Source of the DNA: CAZRCZ01 sp964598765
GTDB lineage: Bacteria > Sumerlaeota > Sumerlaeia > MVZB01 > JAJFLK01
Direction of reading: 5' to 3'
NCBI GenBank assembly: GCA_964598765.1
Contig: CAZRCZ010000004.1
Span: 62,001-126,000 of the forward strand
Length of the DNA: 64,000 nt
The notes under the pieces are model-generated. The model ran no database searches. It was given only the letters and a program-made list of their open reading frames with translations, and was not told the DNA's origin. This document shows positions 17,101 through 25,191 of this stretch, in pieces. How positions within the stretch are numbered: position 1 is the stretch's first letter; every line of letters starts with the position of its first letter. The position numbers were made by a program, and so were the translations under genes.

Positions 17101-17817
17101 GTGAGGAACAAATTTAATTTTGGGATCGTGTTCTTTTTCGCCGGCGCGGCGGGATTTGCCCAAGAGAAACCGGAGGTCAATCCGCCAAAACCGGAAGAAA
17201 AACCGGCGGCCGCGACGGTCCAAGCGACCGCCAAGGAAATCCTCGACAACGTCAACAAGCGCTGGGCGGAGATCAATGATTATCACTGCAAACTCCGGTC
17301 GTGGAACCGCGTCGGCGACACGACCGACATGAAGTTCCTCAATTTTTGGTTCAAGAAACCGCAACAGGCGCGGAGCGAGGTTTTGGAGGGGACCGGGCAG
17401 GGGAACGTCGTCATCCGCGAAGCCGACGGGAGGATCCGCGCGCGCAAGGGGGGACTGCTGAGCGCGCTGGTCATCACCGTCAAGGAAGACGACGAACGGA
17501 TCCGGAACATTCGGGGAAAAAAGTTTTATGAAGGAAACTGGGGCGTGGTCCTCGGCGAATTCACCGCCGCCGCGGAGAAGGGATGGAAATTGGAGCGACT
17601 GAAGGACGAGACGCTCAAGGGGACGCCATGCATCGTGATCTCGGTGGAGGGCAAAGACCCCGCGATCCCCGTGACGAAGGACGTTCTCTACGTTGACCCC
17701 AAGACGTGGCTCGTTCGCATGAGACGGCAGTTCGAGGGAACAATGAAAGTGAACGAGGCGAATTACACGGAAGTTGAAATCAACACCGGCGCGGCGGACG
17801 AGTTGTTCAAGATGTGA
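17101..17817 (+). CDS. LolA-like exported protein (DUF1571-type)
   Basis: A 238-residue protein with a signal peptide ('FGIVFFFAGAAGFAQ') and a beta-rich domain of the LolA/LolB-like type: 'EILDNVNKRWAEINDYHCKL', '...NFWFKKPQQARSEV', and a C-terminal 'DVLYVDPKTWLVRMRRQFEG'. Such folds carry hydrophobic ligands such as lipoproteins or lipids through the periplasm. The start is GTG, directly after a strong AGGGGAGGA ribosome site. It converges, ten bases apart, with the HEAT/nucleotidyltransferase gene. Confidence 0.75.
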   Translation: MRNKFNFGIVFFFAGAAGFAQEKPEVNPPKPEEKPAAATVQATAKEILDNVNKRWAEINDYHCKLRSWNRVGDTTDMKFLNFWFKKPQQARSEVLEGTGQGNVVIREADGRIRARKGGLLSALVITVKEDDERIRNIRGKKFYEGNWGVVLGEFTAAAEKGWKLERLKDETLKGTPCIVISVEGKDPAIPVTKDVLYVDPKTWLVRMRRQFEGTMKVNEANYTEVEINTGAADELFKM

Positions 17818-17827
17818 ACGAAAAAAT

Positions 17828-20332
17828 TCAGCGCCGCAACTTCTCGCGGCGAAGTTGGGGCGTGAGAGTGGATTCGGCTTCCAATTGATGAAGCGCGGAT
17901 TCGGCTTTCGTTACCTTTTGCCGGGCGGTTTGGTGATCCAACGAGGCGGCTTCCAGCTCCGCGCCCAGACGTTCCATTTTGCTTTGAACCTCAATCATGG
18001 CGGCTTGTTTTTTATCCACCGCGAGCCGAAGCGCGTCCACTTCCTTTTTATATCCGGCGACCTCCGCGTCCTGAATGCGCTTGTGCGCGAGCGCCTCGCG
18101 GTGCTTCTGAATGCTTTCGACGTCAATCTGATCCCCGGAAGTCATGGATTGAATCCGGCGGGTGGCTTCCTCCAGAACGTCGGCGGCTTTGCGGGCGGAT
18201 TGATCGGCCTCGCTCAAGAGGGAAATCTGCGCGCGCAATCGCTCCTCCAGATCGTAGCGCGTCGCCTTGAAGACGTCGGCTTGATCGAGTTGCTTGTTGA
18301 ATTCGAGGCGCTTGGAGGCGAGACGTTGTTTGGTCTCCTCCGCGAAAGTTTTGGCTTCGTCCAACGTGCGTCTGGCTTCCCGGAGATTTTCAGTCCGATC
18401 CTTGTCACGGCGCGCGAGAATTTCATCCAGCCGTTGGAGTTTGGCCCCTTCCAGCGTGTCCATGAGCGTCGGCAGAAGATCGAGACATTCAAAATCGCCG
18501 ACGACGGTTTCGAAGTCGGAAGTCGCCAGAAGACGGTCGAAACTCTTCTTGGAAAACGATTGCCGAGACGAATCCGGATCATTTCGGATCCCATCCGCCG
18601 CCGACAGAAGCAAATCCACCGTCGGTTCGCTCAAGGTAAAGTTCAGCGTCCGCTTGGAGTAAAGGACGCGGATGATGTCCTCGATTCCCGGCTTGGCGAC
18701 AGGCTGATCCACGTGGATCATCTTCGCGTCGAGAAGCTTTTTGGCCGAATCGCCGTCGCCGTGCCAGCGCGCTTGAGCGTCGAGCCAAATCCGATCCGGC
18801 GGAGTCGTCGAGACCAGTCCGACAATTTGATCGCCGGCCAAATCGGCGACCAAACCCAAACGGGAAACGACGTGGTGAAGGCGGCGTTCGAGCTGAAAAT
18901 CCCTGTAGGTGGTTCGCTTCTCCTCAATCCAGTAAGGTCCGACGTAATGAATCGGAACGGTGGTATCGCCGTGGGGAAAAACGGCCTGTCCGGCGATGAG
19001 AACCTCGACGCCGATTTCCAGCGCGCGAGCCAAGGCTTCAACCGATTCGCGCGTCAAATCGGCAAGCCTCTGGTTCCAAGCAAAGGGATCATTATTCTCC
19101 CGCAGAAGGGCTTCGGGAACTTTTACTTGAACGGTCACATCCAAATCGCGGGGTGTTCTTCCGAGAATGACATCGCGCGCGGCGCCTCCGACCAGCGCGA
19201 TGGAATCCAATCGGTGCGCGACCAGAAATCGGAGAAACTCGGCGACCAGACCTTCGGGCTTGGGAAGATCGAGAGGGGGTTGAGTTTTCTCGGCGCTTTG
19301 GCTCTCGGGAGCGACAGGCTCGATCGGGCGGGCATCCTCGTCGCTCTCGGATTCGTTCAAAAGGTCATCGGGCGTTTCATCCAGTTCGAGACCTTGCGAT
19401 TCCAGCGCGTCCATCAAGGGAAGCTTGCGGCGGGTCAATTCCTCTTGAAGCGCGGTCCAAATGGGGTTTTCGTATTTGTCTTCCGTCCAACGGCCATCGT
19501 CCCCCGCCGGATCCACGGTTTCCCACGATTTGATCCAAGTCATGCTCCCGATTTTGTCCCGCAGAAATTGCAACTGATCCTTTTCCAGCTTGCGCAGACA
19601 TCCGCTCATCACCTCGCACACCAACTGCGATTTTTCATCTGCGGAGAGGTTCTTGGCGGTGGAGGAAAAAACCCGCTTGCCCCACGAGATCAGCGCGCCG
19701 GCGGCTTGCGGGCCGCCGATCCGCTCCAGCGCCTTGGCCGCCGACCATTGAATGTCCCACGCGCCGTCCTCCAAACGATCCGCCAAGGGTCCGATGGCTC
19801 CGGCGTCGCCGATTTTGCCCAGCGCGTCGGCGACGGGGGCGCGCAAGATCGTGTTCCCTTCGACCATGGCGGCGACCAACGATTCGACCGCGCGGGCGTC
19901 GCCGATTCGCCCCAAGGCTTCGGCGGCCATGACGCGAACGCTCGCGCTCCGGTCCCCCAAAGCCTGCGTGAGTTGTTTCACCGCGCCACGATCCCCCAGT
20001 TTTCCCAAGGCCTCGGCGGCTTTGGAGCGGACGCTTGCGTCCCTGTCGCGGAGGGCGTGGGTGACGTGCTCGACGGCGCGATGGTCGCCGTAGTCGCCGA
20101 GCGCCTCGACTGCGGCCATCCGGGCATGGCGATCTTCGATTCGCAATGCGCCGATGAGCGGAACGACGGGATCATGGCGGCGGAGCGAGCGCAAAGTCTT
20201 GACGATCTCGGACCGGACCGAAGGGTCCTTTTCCTCCAAAAGGATCGTGATGAGTTCCTTCACCGAATCGGCGTCGCCGCGGTCTCTCAACGTCCGGATT
20301 TTTTGGCGGTTGGATTCCTGAGTGGTCAACAT
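17828..20332 (-). CDS. HEAT repeat - class II nucleotidyltransferase - coiled-coil fusion protein
   Basis: An 834-residue protein starting at ATG 20332 (upstream in-frame Met codons lie beyond the promoter). Residues 1-210 are HEAT repeats ('ASVRSKAAEALGKLGDRGAV' and similar). Residues about 365-500 match the head domain of poly(A) polymerase/CCA-adding enzymes: 'LVGGAARDVILGRTPRDLDV' contains GG, the Arg-Asp and the catalytic D-x-D, and 'YRDFQLERRL' lines up with the 'RRDFTINAL' motif. About residues 550-580 ('DIIRVLYSKRTLNFTLSEPT') resemble the RNA-binding helix region. From 630 to the end there is a long coiled coil. Substitutions in the RRDF motif suggest a changed activity; this is probably not a tRNA CCA enzyme. 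Confidence 0.8.
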   Translation of the reverse strand: MLTTQESNRQKIRTLRDRGDADSVKELITILLEEKDPSVRSEIVKTLRSLRRHDPVVPLIGALRIEDRHARMAAVEALGDYGDHRAVEHVTHALRDRDASVRSKAAEALGKLGDRGAVKQLTQALGDRSASVRVMAAEALGRIGDARAVESLVAAMVEGNTILRAPVADALGKIGDAGAIGPLADRLEDGAWDIQWSAAKALERIGGPQAAGALISWGKRVFSSTAKNLSADEKSQLVCEVMSGCLRKLEKDQLQFLRDKIGSMTWIKSWETVDPAGDDGRWTEDKYENPIWTALQEELTRRKLPLMDALESQGLELDETPDDLLNESESDEDARPIEPVAPESQSAEKTQPPLDLPKPEGLVAEFLRFLVAHRLDSIALVGGAARDVILGRTPRDLDVTVQVKVPEALLRENNDPFAWNQRLADLTRESVEALARALEIGVEVLIAGQAVFPHGDTTVPIHYVGPYWIEEKRTTYRDFQLERRLHHVVSRLGLVADLAGDQIVGLVSTTPPDRIWLDAQARWHGDGDSAKKLLDAKMIHVDQPVAKPGIEDIIRVLYSKRTLNFTLSEPTVDLLLSAADGIRNDPDSSRQSFSKKSFDRLLATSDFETVVGDFECLDLLPTLMDTLEGAKLQRLDEILARRDKDRTENLREARRTLDEAKTFAEETKQRLASKRLEFNKQLDQADVFKATRYDLEERLRAQISLLSEADQSARKAADVLEEATRRIQSMTSGDQIDVESIQKHREALAHKRIQDAEVAGYKKEVDALRLAVDKKQAAMIEVQSKMERLGAELEAASLDHQTARQKVTKAESALHQLEAESTLTPQLRREKLRR

Positions 20333-20372
20333 TCTTGGTTCCCGACGCCCATTGCCCATGAAAGAAGAATGG

Positions 20373-20401
20373 ATCATACTCCGGGGGGATTGGTTAATCA
20401 A
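20373..20401 (-). promoter_or_regulatory. predicted sigma70-type promoter for the HEAT-nucleotidyltransferase gene
   Basis: On the minus strand TTGATT (20401-20396) and TATGAT (20378-20373) are 17 bases apart. This supports the ATG at 20332 as start and rules out the longer reading frame back to 20512. Confidence 0.6.
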
Positions 20402-20430
20402 GATTGGCATGACGCGAGGCGCTTTTTCCG

Positions 20431-20458
20431 TTGTCCGGAATCGGCGTTTGGTGATAAG
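20431..20458 (+). promoter_or_regulatory. possible sigma70-type promoter for the EF-hand/pilin/HtrA operon
   Basis: TTGTCC (20431-20436) and GATAAG (20453-20458) are 16 bases apart, about 95 bases before the first gene of the plus-strand operon. Moderate consensus match only. Confidence 0.35.
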
Positions 20459-20554
20459 GTTGGTTGGGCGGGGCGAGGCAGAGGAATCCACGTCAACAAA
20501 TAAGATTTTCATTCCCTTGCCGATTTCCGCCGAGGCGGAAGAGGAGGGTTGAGC

Positions 20555-21859
20555 ATGTCCACGTCAAAAAAGCCCACGAGATCGCCGGGAAGAGCGGGCA
20601 GGCGTTCGACTGCGGGATGGGCGAAGATTGCGGCATTCCCGTTGATTCTGGCGGGAATGTTGTCCCCCGTTTCAGCCGAGCCTAAATGGTTCCCCGGAAC
20701 CCCCAAGGAGGCGCAAGCGCTTGCGGATCAAACCAAACGGGGTTTGGCTCTCTATTTCGAGACCGAGCAAGCGGCCGATTGCCAAAAAATGGCCAAAGAG
20801 ACGTGGCCCAAGTTGGACGGCGAGAAAGCAGGTCAGAGCGTCGTCTGGGTTCGCCTCAATCCGAAGGAAAAGGACAGTAGCAAATTTTTCGACTACTACG
20901 ACGTCTTCCAGACGCCGGAGATCGTCGTCTTGGATGCCAAGACCAAGGAGCGGGGACGGATCAAGGGATTCGTTGAACCTCAGACCCTGATGGACCTGCT
21001 GACCTCGATGCAAACCGAATCGGGGGGCGGCAAAGTCATCCTTCCGACGGGCGAGGTGGTGGCGGAGGAGGAGTTCCAGAAAGCCCGCGCCCAGCGAAAA
21101 GCCAATGAGAAGGAAAACCACTTCTATTACGAAAGTTTTGACAAACTGAAATCCTTGGACCAAGCCGAACCCGGGCGGTTCGACGTTTACGTCAACAAGT
21201 TGGACATCCAAATTGATCCGAACAACGGTGTTCTCCATTCGCCGGGTCTGGCGGTCCGGGCGCTGGTTCACCCCAAAATGGAGGAAGCGGCCAATCCGGC
21301 GGCCGCGATTCGCATTGACTTGTCCTTGGGTTTGGACAAAGTGGATTTGATCGAAGGGCGGATGCGGATCGCCTTTACGGCGCGGGTTTTGAATCTTACG
21401 GACAAAGCGATGCCCATCGGCCGGGTCCGGATCGTCAATCGGACCGATCCTCCCTATTCGGATAAAGGAGAGGTTTATACCATCGCGCTGTTCAAAAAGT
21501 TCTCGGAATGGGGCGATCGGGTGGTGGAAACCAAATCCTTCAATTTTCGAACACAAAAGGCCTACCTCGATTTGTGGGTGGATGCCGTTAACCAGTGGTA
21601 TTACGTGGACGACCTTCGGGTGGACCTGCTCCCGCCGGACACCCAGAAGGAAACGGCGGCGATGACGCCGGAAAAAAAAATCGTGCCGCATCCGGAGACG
21701 ATTCTGGAGGGAGGAACGACGGGTAACAAGTTGTTCGACGCTTTTGATCTCAACCATGACGGGCGCGTGGACATTGAACATGAGATTCCGGAGTTCATGC
21801 GCCCCGCCGCCAAACAATACGACAAAAATCACGACGGATTCATTGACATCGGAGAGTGA
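20555..21859 (+). CDS. exported thioredoxin-like protein with C-terminal EF-hands
   Basis: A 434-residue protein; the ATG at 20555 is chosen because GAGGAGGG lies six bases before it. It has a signal peptide ('AAFPLILAGMLSPVSA'), a thioredoxin-like domain without a CxxC ('KRGLALYFETEQAADCQKMA', '...FQTPEIVVLDAKTKERGRIK'), a middle domain of unknown type, and two EF-hand calcium loops at about 398-409 ('DLNHDGRVDIEH') and 423-434 ('DKNHDGFIDIGE'). Proteins of this type are periplasmic and may sense calcium. The absence of redox cysteines argues against a disulfide role. A shortened paralogue follows 42 bases downstream. Confidence 0.82.
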   Translation: MSTSKKPTRSPGRAGRRSTAGWAKIAAFPLILAGMLSPVSAEPKWFPGTPKEAQALADQTKRGLALYFETEQAADCQKMAKETWPKLDGEKAGQSVVWVRLNPKEKDSSKFFDYYDVFQTPEIVVLDAKTKERGRIKGFVEPQTLMDLLTSMQTESGGGKVILPTGEVVAEEEFQKARAQRKANEKENHFYYESFDKLKSLDQAEPGRFDVYVNKLDIQIDPNNGVLHSPGLAVRALVHPKMEEAANPAAAIRIDLSLGLDKVDLIEGRMRIAFTARVLNLTDKAMPIGRVRIVNRTDPPYSDKGEVYTIALFKKFSEWGDRVVETKSFNFRTQKAYLDLWVDAVNQWYYVDDLRVDLLPPDTQKETAAMTPEKKIVPHPETILEGGTTGNKLFDAFDLNHDGRVDIEHEIPEFMRPAAKQYDKNHDGFIDIGE

Positions 21860-21901
21860 CGGAATCGGCGCGGAACAATCGTCGGAGGAGACGAATCGGA
21901 A

Positions 21902-22303
21902 ATGCCAACCACGCGCCGCAGATCGCTAAGACTTGGGAGTTTGTCCTCCATCGCGGGGAAATCGGGGTTGGCAATGGGCGCGGTTTTGATTCTTGGGTTT
22001 CCGGGGCTTCCGCGCGCCGAGCCGAAGTGGTTTGCCGGAACGCCGAAGGAGGCCCTTCAGCTTGCCGATCAGACCCGCCGCGGATTGGTTCTCTACTTCG
22101 AGACCGATCAATCCGGCGAATGCCAACGCATGAACAAGGAAACGTGGCCCAAGATGGACGGCGAACAGGCCGGACAAAAATTCGTTTGGATGAAGCTTAA
22201 TCCGAACGACATCGAGCATGAAATTCCCGAGATTCTTCGTCCCGTCGCCCGACCCTTCGACAAGAACCATGACAGTTTCATTGACGCCAAAGATAAGGAG
22301 TGA
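21902..22303 (+). CDS. internally deleted paralogue of the thioredoxin/EF-hand protein
   Basis: A 133-residue exported protein whose first part ('EPKWFAGTPKEALQLADQTR', 'RGLVLYFETDQSGECQRMNK') is almost the same as the start of the preceding gene. At about residue 103 it jumps to the very C-terminus of that protein ('DIEHEIPEILRPVARPFDKN'), keeping one EF-hand loop ('DKNHDSFIDAKD'). About 300 codons of the parent are missing, in frame, with no stop or frameshift. This looks like tandem duplication followed by an internal deletion. The product keeps a signal peptide and could still be made. Confidence 0.8.
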   Translation: MPTTRRRSLRLGSLSSIAGKSGLAMGAVLILGFPGLPRAEPKWFAGTPKEALQLADQTRRGLVLYFETDQSGECQRMNKETWPKMDGEQAGQKFVWMKLNPNDIEHEIPEILRPVARPFDKNHDSFIDAKDKE

Positions 22304-22306
22304 CTC

Positions 22307-22720
22307 ATGCCATCAACCACAAAACGTAATTATTTTCACGCGAGCCTTGCCCGCCGAGGCTTCGCCTCGCTGATCGGTTTGCTTCTCGTCCTCGTCATCA
22401 TTTCGGTTTTGCTGTTCGAGGGGTATTTGGGGCGCAACCCGAAAACCGGAAAAATAAACGCCGAGACTTACATTGACCACACGAAGGAAACCGCCTGCAC
22501 GATGAACCGCAACGCGCTGGAAAGCCAAATCACCGCGACGACGACGATGAACGGCGGGCAGATGCCATCGCCCAACGTCATGCGGGCGAAGTTGGGGGGC
22601 ACGATTCATTGTCCGGGCAAGGGAAAATATCAAATTGATCCCGAAGGGCACGTCTATTGCACCGAGCATGCCCCCGCGCCCGAAAGCCGAACCGCCTCGA
22701 TCGTTAATCTTGAAGAATGA
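22307..22720 (+). CDS. pilin-like protein with Glu5 replaced (minor pseudopilin type)
   Basis: A 137-residue protein with a basic leader and a long hydrophobic helix ('GFASLIGLLLVLVIISVLLF') that begins at Gly-Phe as in type IV prepilins but has Ile where the canonical Glu5 should be. The C-terminus carries 'CPGKGKYQIDPEGHVYCTEH', the paired-Cys 'CP.GG.Y...G...C..H' pattern of many small pseudopilins. It would be held in the inner membrane by its helix and form one disulfide. AAGGAG precedes the ATG at 22307, directly after the EF-hand paralogue. The htrA-like gene overlaps its stop (ATGA). Confidence 0.75.
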   Translation: MPSTTKRNYFHASLARRGFASLIGLLLVLVIISVLLFEGYLGRNPKTGKINAETYIDHTKETACTMNRNALESQITATTTMNGGQMPSPNVMRAKLGGTIHCPGKGKYQIDPEGHVYCTEHAPAPESRTASIVNLEE

Positions 22721-23961
22721 AAAAATCAGCGTTCCAAAAGGGAGTCGGTGTTCTGCTTGTCCTTCTTTTGGCCGGGGGAGGCTATTTGCTCGGAGTCAGC
22801 CGCCATGAAAAGAACTTCCCTCTGAAATTGGAAGGATCGGTTCAGGCTTCTCCCAAACCCGGCTCGGCGCGATCCGGCGTCGTCGTGGACGTGGCGCGCA
22901 AGGTCAGCCCTTCGATCGTCACCGTTGGGACGACGATGCTCGTGCGCGGGCGGTCGCCGCTCGATGTTTTCGGTTCCGGCGTGTTTCGTTCCTTCAATCT
23001 TGGTCCGGTCGAGGAGGGATATTTTCCCTACGTCGGATCCGGTTTCATCGTGGATCAGAAAAGTTTGCTTGCGCCCGGGCAAAAAGCCAAGGACGGCGGA
23101 GCCGACACGCTTTACGTGTTGACGAATTATCACGTCGTCGAGAACGCGGGGAGAATCTTCGTCACTTTGACCGACGGGCGCGAATTTGAGGCCAAGCTCC
23201 TCGACGCCGACGCCGTGGTGGACGTCGCGCTGTTGCAACTGGCGACCAAGGGGGAGAAAACGCCAATTCCCACGATCAAGCTTGGCGATTCCGACGACAT
23301 CATGGTCGGCGAGAGCGTCATCGCGCTGGGTAATCCGTTCGGGCCGATCATCGAGGACCCGCATCCGACGGTGACTGCGGGGGTCGTGAGCGCGGTCAAT
23401 CGCTCGTTTCAGCCGGAGATCAATCCGCAATCCCGGAGCGCGCGGATTTACCACAACATGATCCAGACCGACGCCGCCGTGAATCCCGGCAACAGCGGCG
23501 GACCGCTGGTCAACATGGACGGCGAGGTCATCGGCATCAACACGTTCATTCTCTCGCCCGGCGGCGACCAAGGGGCCGGATCGGCGGGAGTGAATTTTTC
23601 GATCCCGATCAATCGCGCCGTCAAGGTCGCCCGCGAGATCATTCAGTATGGCAAGGTCCGCTCGCTATATCTCGATTTTGACGTGGGACAAGTGACGAAA
23701 TCGCTCGCCGCGCGATACCGCCTCAAGGAAAATCGCGGCGTGATCGTCCTCGACATCACCGCCAAGGGTCCGGCGGAAAAGGCGGGACTTCGGCGCGGCG
23801 ACATCATCCTGCAGGTCGCCGGACGCAACACGGACACGCCGGACGATTTGCTAGCGAATTTCTACTCGCGCACCGTCGGCGAGAAGCTGACGATGACCGT
23901 CTCGCGCGACGGCAAACGACGCGAGGTCGAGTATGAAATTCAGGAAGGTCCGGGGAAGTGA
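22717..23961 (+). CDS. HtrA/DegP-like periplasmic serine protease with PDZ domain
   Basis: A 414-residue S1C protease anchored by an N-terminal hydrophobic segment ('GVGVLLVLLLAGGGYLLGVS'). The catalytic triad is intact: His139 in 'LTNYHVVEN', Asp169 in 'VDVALLQL' and Ser260 in 'NPGNSGGPLVN'. A single PDZ domain follows ('GVIVLDITAKGPAEKAGLRR', 'GDIILQVAGR'). Such proteases degrade or refold misfolded envelope proteins. The start overlaps the upstream pilin stop by four bases, and its own end overlaps the aminopeptidase gene by GTGA. The position suggests work on the products of this operon. Confidence 0.93.
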   Translation: MKKSAFQKGVGVLLVLLLAGGGYLLGVSRHEKNFPLKLEGSVQASPKPGSARSGVVVDVARKVSPSIVTVGTTMLVRGRSPLDVFGSGVFRSFNLGPVEEGYFPYVGSGFIVDQKSLLAPGQKAKDGGADTLYVLTNYHVVENAGRIFVTLTDGREFEAKLLDADAVVDVALLQLATKGEKTPIPTIKLGDSDDIMVGESVIALGNPFGPIIEDPHPTVTAGVVSAVNRSFQPEINPQSRSARIYHNMIQTDAAVNPGNSGGPLVNMDGEVIGINTFILSPGGDQGAGSAGVNFSIPINRAVKVAREIIQYGKVRSLYLDFDVGQVTKSLAARYRLKENRGVIVLDITAKGPAEKAGLRRGDIILQVAGRNTDTPDDLLANFYSRTVGEKLTMTVSRDGKRREVEYEIQEGPGK

Positions 23962-25046
23962 AAAACGAATACGCGCGCCGCGTGGCGCGATTGCAGGACG
24001 ATCTCAGACGAAAGCGGCTCGACGCCTTTCTCGTTTTTGATCGGTTCAACACTTATTACCTGACCGGATTCAAGTGCTCGTTGTCGTATTTGTTGGTGAC
24101 GCCGCGGAGCGCGCGGTTGCTCGTGGACGGGCGATACATCGAGGCCGCGCGGCAATCGGTGCGTCATTGCGAAGTCGTCTGGTTCAAGAAGATCGCGCAG
24201 TCGTTCAAGCGATGGAAGAAAGAATTCTCGCCTCGGCGTATCGGATTTGAAGGGGCGATTCCTTGGAACCAACAGAAACAACTCAGCCAGATGATACCGG
24301 GCGTCGAATGGGAAGAGGCGGGGAATTTGATTCTCAACCAACGCCTTATCAAATCCGCGTCGGAAATCGAACTCATCGCCCAAAGCGCGAAACTGAACGA
24401 CGAAATTTACGAGGCCGCGCTCGGCGCGGCGATCCCCGGCGCGACGGAGATCACCCTGCGCGATTTCATCCGCGCCGAGTCTGACCGACGCGAGGCCGAG
24501 GGACTCTCGTTCGATTCCATCATCGCGACGGGAACGGCGGGTTCCATGCCGCATTATCATCCGCACAAGAATCCGCTCAAGCGGGGCGATCTTTTGCTGA
24601 TTGACATGGGGATGCTGGTCAACGGTTATTGCTCCGACATGACTCGTGTCGTCGCGCTCGGCACGAAACCGAAGCCTCGCCTGATGAAAGCCTACGACGC
24701 CGTTTTGGACGCCGAGGAATCGGCGCTCAGGGAAGTCGGACCGGGGGTCAAATGCGCGGACCTTCACCGTCTTGCCACCGAGCGGCTCAAGAAACGCGGC
24801 TTCGCCCGATATTTCACGCACGGCTTGGGGCACGGCGTCGGGTTGGAAATCCACGAAGCCCCGACGCTCAATGCGGCTTCCAAGGAGGTGCTTCGTCCGG
24901 GGATGATCGTGACAATCGAGCCGGGCGTTTATCTCCCCGGCCTTGGCGGAATTCGGATCGAGGATTTGGTCGTTGTGACCAAAACAGGGCATCGGGTTTT
25001 GTCACGGGCGCAAAAGCAGTTTCGGATGGTTCGCTTTGCTACATAG
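23958..25046 (+). CDS. pepP: M24 family Xaa-Pro aminopeptidase
   Basis: A 362-residue 'pita-bread' metallopeptidase that removes N-terminal residues next to proline. The metal ligands typical of M24 are visible: Asp in 'LLIDMGMLVNG', Asp in 'YCSDMTRVVA', His in 'FTHGLGHGVGLEIHEAP' (also the substrate His), Glu in 'TIEPGVYLPGLGGIRIED' and the final Glu of that segment. The N-terminal creatinase-like domain begins 'RLQDDLRRKRLDAFLVFDRF'. GTG start coupled by a four-base overlap to the htrA-like gene. It is cytoplasmic in known cases. Confidence 0.92.
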   Translation: MKNEYARRVARLQDDLRRKRLDAFLVFDRFNTYYLTGFKCSLSYLLVTPRSARLLVDGRYIEAARQSVRHCEVVWFKKIAQSFKRWKKEFSPRRIGFEGAIPWNQQKQLSQMIPGVEWEEAGNLILNQRLIKSASEIELIAQSAKLNDEIYEAALGAAIPGATEITLRDFIRAESDRREAEGLSFDSIIATGTAGSMPHYHPHKNPLKRGDLLLIDMGMLVNGYCSDMTRVVALGTKPKPRLMKAYDAVLDAEESALREVGPGVKCADLHRLATERLKKRGFARYFTHGLGHGVGLEIHEAPTLNAASKEVLRPGMIVTIEPGVYLPGLGGIRIEDLVVVTKTGHRVLSRAQKQFRMVRFAT

Positions 25047-25090
25047 CGAGAATAATTTCCTGCCTCTCGCGAACTGCGTTTGCGCCGCCG

Positions 25091-25119
25091 TTGACAATTT
25101 CTTCCGCCCCGCGTTTAAT
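25091..25119 (+). promoter_or_regulatory. strong sigma70-type promoter for the GuaB3-like gene
   Basis: TTGACA (25091-25096) and TTTAAT (25114-25119) are exactly 17 bases apart. The start site would lie near 25126, about 66 bases before the gene. Confidence 0.75.
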
Positions 25120-25191
25120 GTCGGTTTGATCCGACGCCGGGAAGAGTCGGAACCCCGCGTCGGCTAAAATCATTCAGGGAGATTCGGTTTC

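Noticed and set aside
17774..20503. Very long open frame opposite the HEAT-nucleotidyltransferase gene
   Set aside because: Its translation is low in recognisable motifs and the minus-strand frame has domain matches, a promoter and normal codon use. Long antisense frames are expected in this GC-rich DNA.
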